A stretch of 64,000 bases of DNA from an uncultured Blastocatellia bacterium (GCA_937934745.1 CALGZC010000042.1:1-64000), one strand, 5' to 3'; shown: positions 47,225 through 56,217, counted from the stretch's first letter. A program made the numbers and translations. The notes: generated by a model from the sequence alone, not told the origin.

Positions 47225-47928
47225 TACACCACACGGCGCGGCGGAATTCGGCGGGCAAAGGCCCAGACGAGGACGGTGCCAACCACAAAGCCGCCGATGT
47301 GCGCCCACCAGGCCGTACCGCCGCTCTGCGCCGTTTCCACGCCGAGCGTGGCCACGCCGGAGGCGAAGTTCTGGAGAATCCATATGCCAAGGAAAATCCA
47401 CGCCGGAACCTCAGCAGTCAGGAAAAACAGTAGCACCGGGACGAGTACCAGTACTCGCGCGTGGGGGTAGAGGCAAATGTACGCGCCGAGGACACCGGCA
47501 ATGGCGCCGCTGGCGCCGAGACTGGGAATGCGGCTCGTGGGGTCAGACAGAATGTGCGCCCCAGAAGCAAGCACACCGCACAGAAGATAAAACACAAGGT
47601 ACTTAACATGCCCCATGCGATCCTCAACGTTGTCGCCGAAAATCCACAGGTACAGCATGTTGCCGATGATGTGCATCCACCCCCCGTGCAAAAACATTGA
47701 GGTAAACAGCGGCAGGACAAGGTCGGTCAACGTCAATGCACCCTGATTGTAAGGGCTGAAGTAGAGCAGGTATTCGTAGGGTTGGACGGCGAACTGGTGG
47801 AAGAAGCGCTGGAGTTGACGTTCCGTGAGGGTCAGCTCAAAAACAAAAACGATGACATTGATCACAATGAGGCTGATGTTGACAAACGGGATGCGGCTAG
47901 AGGGAATGTCATCACGAACTGGAATCAC
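47203..47928 (-). CDS. Rhomboid-family intramembrane serine protease
   Basis: Six-to-seven-segment intramembrane protease that cuts transmembrane helices. The 241-residue product has the L1 loop motif FLHGGWMHIIGNMLYLWIFG, the nucleophile Ser140 in GASGAIAGVLGAY, and the catalytic His210 in WWAHIGGFVVG. The N-terminus IPVRDDIPSSRIPFVNISLI is typical of the short bacterial group. The GTG at 47928 is chosen as start because AGGAGA lies six bases upstream. Substrates are unknown. Confidence 0.93.
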   Translation of the reverse strand: MIPVRDDIPSSRIPFVNISLIVINVIVFVFELTLTERQLQRFFHQFAVQPYEYLLYFSPYNQGALTLTDLVLPLFTSMFLHGGWMHIIGNMLYLWIFGDNVEDRMGHVKYLVFYLLCGVLASGAHILSDPTSRIPSLGASGAIAGVLGAYICLYPHARVLVLVPVLLFFLTAEVPAWIFLGIWILQNFASGVATLGVETAQSGGTAWWAHIGGFVVGTVLVWAFARRIPPRRVVYYTDWYD

Positions 47929-47996
47929 GGGACATCTCCTGTGTGACCGTCTCAACGGAAAAACAACAACACATCTTGCCGACTGAAGCAGCGAAC

Positions 47997-48416
47997 ATGC
48001 GCGAACCTACAATTCTTGTGACCGATTTTGCCCGGCCACGGGCTCATTATCCCCACGCCCGCTACGCCGGGGGGTTGCTGTTTGTCTCAGGGCTATCGGC
48101 GCGGCAGGCCGACGACACCATCGCCGGCGTAACGCACACCCCAGACGGACAGACCATACGCGACATCGCAGTGCAGACTGCGGCCGTCATTGAAAACCTG
48201 CGAACGGTGCTGCAGGCTGCCGGCGCCGAACTTGACCATCTCGTGGATGTGACCGTGTTTTTGGTGAACATGGCCGATTATGCCGCTTTCAACACCGTTT
48301 ATAACCGCTATTTTACGGCTGCAACCGGTCCGACACGCACAACGGTAGCCGTTCATGCGCTGCCCCACCCTGATTTATTGATCGAGATCAAGGCTGTTGC
48401 CATTGCCCCACGTTGA
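47997..48416 (+). CDS. RidA/YjgF-family protein
   Basis: A 139-residue RidA-like protein. Typical enzymes deaminate reactive enamines or imines; distant groups act on aminomuconate or chorismate-related substrates. Motifs include YAGGLLFVSGLSARQ, RDIAVQTAAVIENLRTVLQA and VTVFLVNMADYAAFNTVYN. The classical RidA arginine lies within TGPTRTTVAVHALPHPDLLI. The ATG at 47997 is chosen, but a GTG at 47943 is also in frame and neither has a strong ribosome-binding site. It is divergent from the rhomboid gene. Confidence 0.88.
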   Translation: MREPTILVTDFARPRAHYPHARYAGGLLFVSGLSARQADDTIAGVTHTPDGQTIRDIAVQTAAVIENLRTVLQAAGAELDHLVDVTVFLVNMADYAAFNTVYNRYFTAATGPTRTTVAVHALPHPDLLIEIKAVAIAPR

Positions 48417-48508
48417 GCAGGCGCGTACTTGTGTCGGGGTTCACACGGCGCACTTGGGGCGTCTGTGAGAGTCCTGTCTCGATGCCGTGTGCGCAATGTG
48501 AGCAATGC

Positions 48509-49093
48509 CTAGGGTAGGGGACGAAACGAGTACGCCAGCCGGTCAGTTTGATAGCGCAGGGTGTCATGAAAGCGTGACTCGCCCTCAAAACGCAACACCC
48601 ACACTGTGTCGGCGTCGGTTTGCAAAAAATAGTAGCGCCCCGTCATCGGCTTGCCAACGCGGCGAAAAGTGAAGGTCAACAATGTTCCACGCGCCACAGC
48701 CGTTGAGAAGCGTTCGCGTTTTTTCAATTGGAAGTCCGGCCGAAACTGAAGCGAGTTTCCAGCTTCACGTTCTGCCAAACAACGCGGTGGATCGTCTTCA
48801 CAGTCGGCCGGAACGGCTTCCCGGTGAACCCGAAGCAACGACTGACTGCGATCACGGTAAATAATCTCCAGAAGGCGCCGGCCGTCATTCTCAATGCTGT
48901 TCTCTATCCGCCAACCAGGAAGCAACTCAAGTTCAAAACCGGCCTCGAGATCGGCAAACCGGCGTACATCGCCGCCGCGTTCGGCAGCCGGTGTTCCGGA
49001 CGGCACCGGAATCCCCTGTGCTGCGGCCACAGCTGCCAAACAGCTTCCGAGGAACAACCATAGCGCAGGGCGTTGGGTTCGTCTTCTCACCAT
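48509..49093 (-). CDS. Secreted protein of unknown function (possible PsbP/DUF1795-like fold)
   Basis: The 194-residue product has a signal peptide (RPALWLFLGSCLAAVAAAQG, cleavage after AAA). The mature part, ADLEAGFELELLPGWRIENS, followed by many beta strands (LLRVHREAV, RGTLLTFTFRRVGKPM, VWVLRFEGESRF), resembles the PsbP/DcrB-like fold of small secreted proteins, but this is a guess from pattern. The ATG at 49093 has GGAG five bases upstream. It is 30 bases behind the peroxiredoxin gene on the same strand and may be cotranscribed. Confidence 0.72.
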   Translation of the reverse strand: MVRRRTQRPALWLFLGSCLAAVAAAQGIPVPSGTPAAERGGDVRRFADLEAGFELELLPGWRIENSIENDGRRLLEIIYRDRSQSLLRVHREAVPADCEDDPPRCLAEREAGNSLQFRPDFQLKKRERFSTAVARGTLLTFTFRRVGKPMTGRYYFLQTDADTVWVLRFEGESRFHDTLRYQTDRLAYSFRPLP

Positions 49094-49123
49094 CACGTCT
49101 CCGGGCCGCTTTCGCTGGACGGC

Positions 49124-49630
49124 CTAATCCGCTGCACCGCCTTTCTGAGGCCCGAAGTTAGCCAGCGCCTCGAGCACCTGCACTTCATGGCCCTCAACTC
49201 TGACCTTGGGGAACACGCGTGCAATGCGTCCCTGTTCGTCAATGATAAAGGTCGTGCGTACCACGCCAAAGTAGGTCTTGCCGTAGTTTTTCTTCGCCTG
49301 CCAGACCCCGTACCGTTCGGCGACAACGTGTTCAGGATCGGACAACAACGGGAATGCCAGCCCGAACTTGGCGGCAAATTTTTTATGGGAAGCGACATCA
49401 TCGGGACTAATCCCGATGACCTGCGCCCCGAGGTCCGCTAACTGAGCGAGAACGGTGTTGAACGCGCAGGCTTCCTTAGTGCAACCCGGCGTGTTGTCCC
49501 GTGGGTAGAAGTACAACACAACGCGCCGTCCGGCAAAGTCAGATAGCTTGACAAGGTTACCTTGAGCATCTTGCAGGGCAAAGTCTGGAGCCGGGTCGCC
49601 AACAAGTAGCGAAGTGTTCTGCGCAGTCAT
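49124..49630 (-). CDS. bcp: BCP-type peroxiredoxin (thiol peroxidase)
   Basis: Thioredoxin-dependent peroxidase that reduces H2O2 and organic peroxides. The 168-residue product has the active-site block YFYPRDNTPGCTKEACAFN with peroxidatic Cys50 and a second Cys55 five residues later, the atypical 2-Cys spacing of the BCP group. GDPAPDFALQDAQGN and ISPDDVASHKKFAAKFGL are family hallmarks. The ATG at 49630 gives MTAQNTSLLVGD. It lies 15 bases after plsX. Confidence 0.95.
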   Translation of the reverse strand: MTAQNTSLLVGDPAPDFALQDAQGNLVKLSDFAGRRVVLYFYPRDNTPGCTKEACAFNTVLAQLADLGAQVIGISPDDVASHKKFAAKFGLAFPLLSDPEHVVAERYGVWQAKKNYGKTYFGVVRTTFIIDEQGRIARVFPKVRVEGHEVQVLEALANFGPQKGGAAD

Positions 49631-49645
49631 ACCAGAAACCTGAAA

Positions 49646-50698
49646 CTAAACCGATTTGTTGTAGGTCTGGGCGACGCCATTGCGGTGAGCAGGGGAAGTC
49701 GGCACGGCGACCGCTGCATCGGCGGCAATCTGGTGACCGACGTTTTGCACATAGGCGTCCCGCGCCACGCGAATTGCATTGTAAATGGCGCGGCCGGTCG
49801 AGCGCCCGTGGGCGATGACGACAGGGTACGGGACACCCAGCAACAGTGCGCCGCCGTACTCAGCATCATCAAACTGCCGCCGTACCCGCTGCAACCCAGA
49901 CAGAACATCCGCACTCGATGATGCAGCTGCGCAGGTTTGCTGCACCAGTGTCAACACAGCCGCAGCCAATCCCTCACTCGTCTTGAGGACAACATTGCCC
50001 GTAAACCCATCACAGACGACCACATCGGCAACCCCGGCGTAGAGATCCTTGCCTTCGACGTTCCCAATGAACACAAATGTCCGGTGCGGTGCCTGCCGGC
50101 GCAGCAGGGCGTGGGACTGCCGGATTAGGAGATTGCCTTTGCTACTTTCTTCTCCGATGGAGAGCAAACCAACGTGTGGGCAAACAACGCCGAGGACACG
50201 TTCGGCATACGCTGCCCCCATTACGGCGAACTGGTCAAGCATTGCCGGTTTACAATCGGCATTGGCGCCGATGTCCAACAACAGAGTCCGGCGCCCGGTC
50301 AGCGTCGGCAACACGGTTGCCAGCGCCGGGCGCGCAATGCCCGGTATGGTGCCCAGGTATAACGTCGCCGCGGCGACAATTGCGCCGGTATGCCCGGCAC
50401 TCACCAGGCCAACCGCTGCGCCCTGCTTGAGGGCCGCGATGCCGACCCGCAGAGAGGAATTACGCTTGCTGCGTACGGCACGCACGGCGCGTTCCTCCAT
50501 AAAGACGGCCTCGCCGGCAGGCAGGATGTCAATCGGCTCGGCTGTCCATCCGGCAGCGTAGAGTGCCGGACGCAGGACGTGGGGCGCCCCAATCAGCAAC
50601 ACCTTGACGCCCAGCTCACGGGCAGCCAGGAGCGCACCTTCAACTTCCGGCCGTGGGGCGTGATCGCCACCCATGGCGTCCAGTGCAATGTGCAGCAT
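49646..50698 (-). CDS. plsX: Phosphate acyltransferase PlsX
   Basis: Makes acyl-phosphate from acyl-ACP for phosphatidic-acid synthesis; its acceptor, glycerol-3-phosphate, comes from GpsA. The 350-residue product opens LHIALDAMGGDHAPRPEVEG, and has [44 protein letters not shown] and VVCDGFTGNVVLKTSEG, all diagnostic. It lies 68 bases after rpmF, the common rpmF-plsX order, but no fabH or acpP follows, only the peroxiredoxin gene. Confidence 0.96.
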   Translation of the reverse strand: MLHIALDAMGGDHAPRPEVEGALLAARELGVKVLLIGAPHVLRPALYAAGWTAEPIDILPAGEAVFMEERAVRAVRSKRNSSLRVGIAALKQGAAVGLVSAGHTGAIVAAATLYLGTIPGIARPALATVLPTLTGRRTLLLDIGANADCKPAMLDQFAVMGAAYAERVLGVVCPHVGLLSIGEESSKGNLLIRQSHALLRRQAPHRTFVFIGNVEGKDLYAGVADVVVCDGFTGNVVLKTSEGLAAAVLTLVQQTCAAASSSADVLSGLQRVRRQFDDAEYGGALLLGVPYPVVIAHGRSTGRAIYNAIRVARDAYVQNVGHQIAADAAVAVPTSPAHRNGVAQTYNKSV

Positions 50699-50766
50699 TG
50701 TTGTCTTGTCTCAACCCAGGCGGCGGCCGGTACGCACTGCCAGACCTTTGTCGTGCCCCGACGACC

Positions 50767-50958
50767 CTACGCTTCTTCCTTCCGACGAACCTGGATCACC
50801 TGACGGCCGCGATAGTAACCACACTCGCCGCAGACGCGGTGCGGCAAGCGCGGCGCACCGCAGTTTGGGCAACGCACAAGGGTTGGGTAAGGAAGCGCAT
50901 CATGCGCACGGCGCTTCCCACGCCGCGACGAAGAATGACGTCGTTTTGGATTCGGCAT
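50767..50958 (-). CDS. rpmF: 50S ribosomal protein L32
   Basis: A 63-residue ribosomal protein of the large subunit. It begins MPNPKRRHSSSRRGKRRAHD, has the zinc-binding pairs CPNCG and CGECGYY, and ends in the basic RGRQVIQVRRKEEA. The zinc-ribbon form is the C+ type. The ATG at 50958 is chosen; the longer open frame is 5' leader. The yceD (DUF177) gene that usually precedes rpmF is absent. The leader contains a 15-base tandem repeat and a strong promoter. Confidence 0.95.
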   Translation of the reverse strand: MPNPKRRHSSSRRGKRRAHDALPYPTLVRCPNCGAPRLPHRVCGECGYYRGRQVIQVRRKEEA

Positions 50959-50974
50959 GCTTACGAACCGCCTT

Positions 50975-51004
50975 TCAAAAACACTGACATCAAAAACACT
51001 GACA
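50975..51004. repeat. Perfect 15-base tandem repeat in the rpmF leader
   Basis: Two adjacent identical 15-base units, TCAAAAACACTGACA on the plus strand, lie 17 to 46 bases before the rpmF start. In the rpmF mRNA sense each unit reads TGTCAGTGTTTTTGA. They are downstream of the promoter, so they should be transcribed. Confidence 0.85.
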
Positions 51005-51048
51005 ACAAGATCGGCAACAGTACTTCGGTGGAGGTGCAAAAGTCTACA

Positions 51049-51076
51049 AGTATAGGTGTCAGGTGTCGTTTGTCAA
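51049..51076 (-). promoter_or_regulatory. Strong sigma-70-type promoter for rpmF-plsX
   Basis: Consensus -35 TTGACA (51071-51076) and -10 TATACT (51049-51054), five of six, are 16 bases apart on the minus strand. The leader to the rpmF start is about 85 bases. Confidence 0.78.
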
Positions 51077-51145
51077 CGGGCGGCAGTCCTGGCGATCACA
51101 CAGCGCATTGCCGACGCCACCCCGAGCCAGCGGCGTCGCCGTCTG

Positions 51146-52600
51146 TCATACCGGGAAAAATGATGTCTGCGTGACCTGAAAACCGACCCCACGGTGTGGC
51201 AGGTTGAGTCGTTCTTCGCACAACCGTGTCAACGTGCGGCGAATCGCGGTGTCGTGCCGGCCAAAGTGGGGGCAGGTTAGGACGACCAGTCGCCACAGTT
51301 GACAGTGCCGTACCCGCAGGGTTTCGATCTCGGGATGGTTGAGTGACGATAGCGGCGCCGACTGAATTGCCGACAACTGCACCGTTACATCAGCTTCCTT
51401 GAGCGCCATATCTGGTGCCGGACAATAAACGATGACGCTCCCGTCAGGAGCGCCAACGGCTTCACACAACTCAGCTTCGAGCCGGACGCGCGCGCCGTCG
51501 GTATTGTCGTAAAACCGGCGCTTGAGGGCGGCAAGGTCATCGTCTTCGAGACCATCGCGGGTCACGAGGAAGACCGGCTTGTACAGGCGCCGACACTCGA
51601 GGTCGAACAGCAGCTTCCGGACGTTGGCGAGGTCGGCCGTGCGCTCCCGGAACACATGCAGAAATGCATCGTCCCGGAGACGGAACAGTTCGGCATAGCG
51701 AAAGCACCCCGCAGCCATAGCCATTTCCAGTGCTTTCGATAACATCGCACCAGCCGCAACCTTCGCGTGGTGGAAATAGACCCGTTCGGTGAGGAGGTAG
51801 CGCATGCGCAACACCTGCACAACTTCCGACAGGGCATCGTGGCGAAACCGACCCTGACGCTGTAAGTCAAGTGCCAACCGTCCGCCCAAACGGGTAAAAA
51901 GTGTCAGCAAACGGTCATCGTAGTCCACCGTCAAACCACAAAAACGCGCATCCCGGCGGAGATAGTCCAGCAGATCGGCACAGACCGTCCCGGCAAAGAT
52001 GTCCCGGATAAAATAATCGTCCGGCGTCGGTGGCGCACCGCCACCGAGGTGGGCGCGCACTGTGCTCAACAACCCCTGTCGTTCTAGCTCGTCACCTAGA
52101 TCGTCTTCCAAAATCGCCTCAAGGCGGGCGGCGTCGGCGTCATGGCGTGGCGCAATGCGCCGCTCATCTTCAAACGTGTGTCCAAAGGGAACGTGCGTTA
52201 CGTCGTGAAGGAGCGCCACGGCACGGATGCGGCGGCATTCCTCTTCGGAAAAGCGGTACACGCCTTTTTGCCACAGGCTCTCGATGATTTTGCCGGCGAC
52301 ATGGCACGCGCCCAGGGCGTGCTCAAAGCGGGTGTGCACAGCCGACGGGTACACCAGCGCGCTAAGTCCCAACTGCTTGATGCCGCGCAGACGCTGCATG
52401 GCGCGGGTGTCTAACAGCCGGACTTCGTCGGGGGAAAAGACCATGTCCCCATGGACGGCGTCGCGGATCGTCTTTGTGGCACGTCTCCCCTTCGCCAGCA
52501 GCGGCGAACGCCGGCTTGGTCGGAAGGTGGTGAAGGTTTTGACAGGCTTCGACAAGGGTGTTAACTTTTGTGTGCTTTCTGTCTCGTACTCAGAGCTCAT
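51146..52600 (-). CDS. HD-domain phosphohydrolase (SAMHD1/dGTPase-like superfamily)
   Basis: A product of about 484 residues resembling the COG1078 HD proteins. The early motif DAVHGDMVFSPDEVRLLDT, then MQRLRGIKQLGLSALVYPSA, is common to these. The metal-binding residues are His94 in HTRFEHALGA, His132-Asp133 in ALLHDVTHVPFGH, and a late Asp in CADLLDYLRRDARFCG. Relatives hydrolyse dNTPs or other nucleotides; the true substrate is unknown. The ATG at 52600 (MSSEYETESTQK) is chosen; the frame extends to 52675 into the divergent gene. The first 60 residues are polar and may be disordered. Confidence 0.84.
   Translation of the reverse strand: MSSEYETESTQKLTPLSKPVKTFTTFRPSRRSPLLAKGRRATKTIRDAVHGDMVFSPDEVRLLDTRAMQRLRGIKQLGLSALVYPSAVHTRFEHALGACHVAGKIIESLWQKGVYRFSEEECRRIRAVALLHDVTHVPFGHTFEDERRIAPRHDADAARLEAILEDDLGDELERQGLLSTVRAHLGGGAPPTPDDYFIRDIFAGTVCADLLDYLRRDARFCGLTVDYDDRLLTLFTRLGGRLALDLQRQGRFRHDALSEVVQVLRMRYLLTERVYFHHAKVAAGAMLSKALEMAMAAGCFRYAELFRLRDDAFLHVFRERTADLANVRKLLFDLECRRLYKPVFLVTRDGLEDDDLAALKRRFYDNTDGARVRLEAELCEAVGAPDGSVIVYCPAPDMALKEADVTVQLSAIQSAPLSSLNHPEIETLRVRHCQLWRLVVLTCPHFGRHDTAIRRTLTRLCEERLNLPHRGVGFQVTQTSFFPV
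52539..52567 (+). promoter_or_regulatory. Possible sigma-70 promoter for the Pro-rich response regulator
   Basis: TTGACA (52539-52544) and TAACTT (52562-52567) are 17 bases apart, about 68 bases before the ATG at 52635. It lies within the first codons of the divergent HD gene. Confidence 0.45.
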
Positions 52601-52634
52601 AAGAGGCCTCACCGTAGAAAAGGGAGAGCGGGCA

Positions 52635-55007
52635 ATGCGTCGTAAAGTCCTGCTGGCAGATGACAGTCTGAGCATTCAAAAAATGCTCGGGCTGTATCTC
52701 GAAAAGTGTGAGATTGATGTTGTTGCGCTAAGCAATGGTGAAACAGCAGTCTCGAAGCTGCCCACGGTTCAGCCAGACCTGATTTTAGCCGATGTCTTCA
52801 TGCCCGGTCGCACCGGTTATGAGGTGTGCGAGTACGTTAAGCAACACCCTGATTTCAAGCATATCCCAGTTCTCCTGCTCACCGGCAAATTCGAGCCGTA
52901 CGACGAAAAGGAAGCCAAGCGTGTCAAGGCCGACGGCCACATTGTCAAACCGGTTGCGGAACAAGAATTCATCACACTTGTCCGGAAGATGTTAGAACAG
53001 GTTGCGCCTCGACCGGCCGCACCGCAACCGGCAGCTCCGACGCCTTCTATTGCCCAAACCCAAGTACTCGGCTCCCTCACACCACCTGTCGCCAAAGAAT
53101 CTTCTTCGCTCGGAGGCCAGCTACCGCAGTTTCATTTTGGTGGCAGAGACCTGCCGGCCGACATTCCGCCACCAACCATCAAGGTCACACCTTCGATGCT
53201 CGACGATGGACGGCTGCCGGATTTAGAGCCGTTACTCCCGTTGGATACCCCTCCTGCGCCGCCGTCCCAGGACACGGGGGACTTTATTCTCGATTTGCCG
53301 CCACCAGAACAAGCGCCGCCGATCCTCGCTTACCCGGAGCCACCGAAAACGCTCTCCACCCCCCTCCCACGACCGACCTTCTCACCGATGCCGGTGCCGG
53401 ACTTCGGCACAACGACGGTCAAACTTGCCCCGGGGGAACTCCCTGAACTGCTGGCCGATGTGTTGCCGCCGGCACCGGCTGCGCCGACTGTGGTCGAGGC
53501 AGAATCTCCGTTGGAGTTAGACGATGCGCCTCCTCCGGCAGCGGCAACTGTCACCGTTGACACTGCGCCCATCCCACCTTCGGCAGGTAGTGACGTAACC
53601 GACCGTGCCATAGAAGACGCCGGATTCCCGACCACGGCAGCTCCACCGGCCGCCGAAGGTTTCGGTTTGGCACCTGAGACACCGGCGATTGAAACCACTC
53701 CCCAACCCCCTGCCTTCGCCGAGGTTACTCCGGCTTTTGTCGTACCTCCACCAGAACAGGTCGCGCTGCTCGGAGCACCCGAACAGCTGGGCACAGCCCC
53801 CATGACCATCGAGGCCGCCCCTGCGGCGGGTCCAACAGACGCTCTTTCAACAGAACCGGTTCCGCCACCTGACTTTCTCGTGGGCTTGGTTTCAGCGCCG
53901 GCAGCCGAGCCGTTGCTAGCAGTGGCCGAAGAAACAGTGCCACCGGTGGCACCAGCTAGCGTCATGCCACCCGTCTCGTCGGTGACAACGTCAGTGGCAC
54001 CGGTTCCGACTTTTGAGGTTGTCACGGAGGAGTCGTCGGCTCCGGAGACCGACTTACTCCCCGACGAGCTGCGTGCCATCCACGCACAACAACACGCCGA
54101 AGCCCGCGTTGAACCGCGCGCCGAACCGGTAGCCGAACCTGTGTTTGAGGCCACCTCAGAGGGGTCGGTGACATCAGCCGGGGCACCACCATCCTTCACC
54201 TTTGAAGTGCCGGTAGCAGAGGCAGTTGAAGGTGGACCGGTGCCAACCTTTGAACCAATGTTTGCAACACCGCTTGCACCGGCTCCAGAACCGACGATAA
54301 CGCCGGCGGAAGGGACACCTTCTGCTTTTGCCGTTGAGACCCCACCGGAGACAGTCGCCACAGAGGTGTCTCCTATCAGCATCCCATCCACCGCCGCCGA
54401 GCCGGCAACACCTGTCATCGGTCCAGCAATACCGGAGGCAACAACGTTCAGTTCGACGTTTGCGCCAGCTCCGCTCGAAACGGTGTCTCTTGTGCCGGAA
54501 TCCCCTGCCGGTGAGCAGCCCACTCCTGTTGAAGTCGCGGTAGCCCCGCCGGCCGTGGAAAATGATGAAGTAGCAGTCGCCCCGGTCGGGTCGGTGACAC
54601 TGGTGGACGAGTCAGTTCACTGTGTGGAAAGTCCGGCGACACTCGTTGACGAGTCGGTGAAGGTGGACGAAGTTGCCGCCGCCGTTGCACCAGTCCTGCC
54701 CAGCCCACTGCCGGAGACTCCACTACCACCCGTTGAGACGGTGACCGATACGGTGGGCAAGGTGCCGGTGGAGACGTCGGCCGGCAGCCTCGTGGTCGGC
54801 GGGAGCACAGCGTCAGGGCTGGTTGCTGTTGATTGGTCATCTTTGACCCTGCCACCACCCGTCATGGACGACATCGTTCGGCGAGTTGTCACCGCAATCT
54901 CAGATCGGGTCGTTCGCGAAATTGCGTGGGAGGTCGTCCCCGACCTGGCCGAACTGCTTATCAAGAAGCATCTGGCAGAGGGTCTTGGGCGGAGGACGGA
55001 TGGCTGA
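52635..55007 (+). CDS. Response regulator with a very long Pro/Ala-rich linker
   Basis: A 790-residue protein in three parts. Residues 1-120 are a receiver domain (KVLLADDSLSIQKMLGLYLE, phosphoacceptor Asp53 in LILADVFMPGRTGYEV, Lys in DGHIVKPVAE). Residues of about 125-730 form a Pro, Ala, Glu, Thr and Val-rich linker with no fold. The last 45 residues form an amphipathic helical tail, MDDIVRRVVTAISDRVVREI and AWEVVPDLAELLIKKHLAEG, a C-terminal motif I recall from Acidobacteriota and deltaproteobacterial response regulators; its function is not known to me. The ATG at 52635 has GGGAG eight bases upstream. The last 8 bases overlap the aminotransferase gene. Confidence 0.86.
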   Translation: MRRKVLLADDSLSIQKMLGLYLEKCEIDVVALSNGETAVSKLPTVQPDLILADVFMPGRTGYEVCEYVKQHPDFKHIPVLLLTGKFEPYDEKEAKRVKADGHIVKPVAEQEFITLVRKMLEQVAPRPAAPQPAAPTPSIAQTQVLGSLTPPVAKESSSLGGQLPQFHFGGRDLPADIPPPTIKVTPSMLDDGRLPDLEPLLPLDTPPAPPSQDTGDFILDLPPPEQAPPILAYPEPPKTLSTPLPRPTFSPMPVPDFGTTTVKLAPGELPELLADVLPPAPAAPTVVEAESPLELDDAPPPAAATVTVDTAPIPPSAGSDVTDRAIEDAGFPTTAAPPAAEGFGLAPETPAIETTPQPPAFAEVTPAFVVPPPEQVALLGAPEQLGTAPMTIEAAPAAGPTDALSTEPVPPPDFLVGLVSAPAAEPLLAVAEETVPPVAPASVMPPVSSVTTSVAPVPTFEVVTEESSAPETDLLPDELRAIHAQQHAEARVEPRAEPVAEPVFEATSEGSVTSAGAPPSFTFEVPVAEAVEGGPVPTFEPMFATPLAPAPEPTITPAEGTPSAFAVETPPETVATEVSPISIPSTAAEPATPVIGPAIPEATTFSSTFAPAPLETVSLVPESPAGEQPTPVEVAVAPPAVENDEVAVAPVGSVTLVDESVHCVESPATLVDESVKVDEVAAAVAPVLPSPLPETPLPPVETVTDTVGKVPVETSAGSLVVGGSTASGLVAVDWSSLTLPPPVMDDIVRRVVTAISDRVVREIAWEVVPDLAELLIKKHLAEGLGRRTDG

Positions 55008-56217
55008 TACCGCGCCAAGTTACGACGCGGTTGCAGAAGCAACAACGCCGGCCGCCACTTTAGCGGCGCTGGAGAGCGCCTACGGCTTAGGGTTATACGC
55101 CCCACGCGGGATTACCCTGGTTCGTGGCGCAGGAGCTTACGTCTGGGACATCGAAGGGCGCCGCTATCTCGACTGTACCGCTGCATACGGCGTTGCGAGC
55201 CTTGGTCACTGTCATCCGGCCGTTGTTGAGGCAATCGGTCGCCAGGCGGCGACGCTGATTGCCTGTTCCGGCTCGTTCGGCAACGACCAGCGTGCGCAGT
55301 TCTACGCCGAACTGGGTGCTGTGCTTCCGTCCGGCCTGAAGCGGCTGTTTCTCTGTAACTCAGGTGCAGAGGCCAACGAGGCAGCGCTCAAGTTTGCCCG
55401 TCTGACAACCGGTCGCCACGGCGTTGTGGCGGCTATGCGTGGGTTTCACGGGCGAACGGCCGGGGCGCTGACGGCAACTTGGGAGCCAAAGTACCGCGAA
55501 CCGTTTGAGCCGCTGTTACCGGGCTTCACATACATTCCCTACAACGACACGGCCGCACTGGAGCGCGCCGTCACAGATACCGTTGGGGCGGTGATCCTTG
55601 AGGTCGTGCAGGGCGAAGGTGGTGTCCGCCCCGGAACGGCTGAGTTCCTCCAGGCGGCCCAGCGTCTCTGTTGCGAGCGCGGGGCGCTGCTAATCGTGGA
55701 TGAGGTGCAGTCCGGGTTTGGACGAACAGGAACGTTCTTTGCTTGCGAAGCAGTTGATCTGCAACCAGATATCCTGACCATGGCCAAGGGGATTGCCGGT
55801 GGCTTCCCCATGGGAGCTGTAGCATTTGGTGAGCGCGTTGCACAACCGGCAATCGGCCAGCATGGCACGACATTCGGCGGCGCGCCGCTGGCTTGTGCGG
55901 CTGCCCGCGCGACGCTTCAGGTACTCCGGGAAACCGATCTCCCAGGGCAGGTAGCACGTCGCAGCAGTATCTTTTTTGAGCAACTGCGTGCTATACCGAG
56001 TGACCGGATTCGGGATGTGCGTGGGCGCGGTTTTATGATCGGTATTGAACTGACCGAACCGGTGTCCCCGTACATTGCAGCAGCCCAAGCACGCGGGCTG
56101 CTTGTTCTCAACGCCGGGCCACAGGTGATCCGGCTTCTACCACCCCTAATTCTAAGCGAAGATGAGATTGCCGACGCCGTCGCCATCCTGACTGAAGTAC
56201 TCTGTGCAGGGCGTTGA
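55000..56217 (+). CDS. lysJ: Acetylornithine / LysW-gamma-lysine aminotransferase (ArgD/LysJ-like)
   Basis: PLP-dependent class-III aminotransferase of 405 residues. The PLP lysine is Lys263 in MAKGIAGGFPMG; NSGAEANEAALKFAR binds the cofactor phosphate; LIVDEVQSGFGRTG contacts the ring. The blocks ALTATWEPKYREPFEPLLPG, YIPYND, QGEGGVRPGTAEFLQAAQ and AGPQVIRLLPPLILSEDE resemble Thermus LysJ more than enterobacterial ArgD, so the substrate may be N-acetylornithine or the LysW-bound aminoadipate semialdehyde. LysW, LysX, LysY and LysZ are not in the window, so the pathway is undecided. The ATG at 55000 has GGAGG five bases upstream and overlaps the response regulator gene by 8 bases. Confidence 0.88.
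   Translation: MADTAPSYDAVAEATTPAATLAALESAYGLGLYAPRGITLVRGAGAYVWDIEGRRYLDCTAAYGVASLGHCHPAVVEAIGRQAATLIACSGSFGNDQRAQFYAELGAVLPSGLKRLFLCNSGAEANEAALKFARLTTGRHGVVAAMRGFHGRTAGALTATWEPKYREPFEPLLPGFTYIPYNDTAALERAVTDTVGAVILEVVQGEGGVRPGTAEFLQAAQRLCCERGALLIVDEVQSGFGRTGTFFACEAVDLQPDILTMAKGIAGGFPMGAVAFGERVAQPAIGQHGTTFGGAPLACAAARATLQVLRETDLPGQVARRSSIFFEQLRAIPSDRIRDVRGRGFMIGIELTEPVSPYIAAAQARGLLVLNAGPQVIRLLPPLILSEDEIADAVAILTEVLCAGR

Noticed and set aside
53330-54523. 397-codon open frame antisense to the Pro-rich response regulator
   Set aside because: It is Gly/Ser/Ala/Val-rich low complexity, the mirror of the Pro/Ala-rich linker codons, and has no domain. Codon bias alone explains it.
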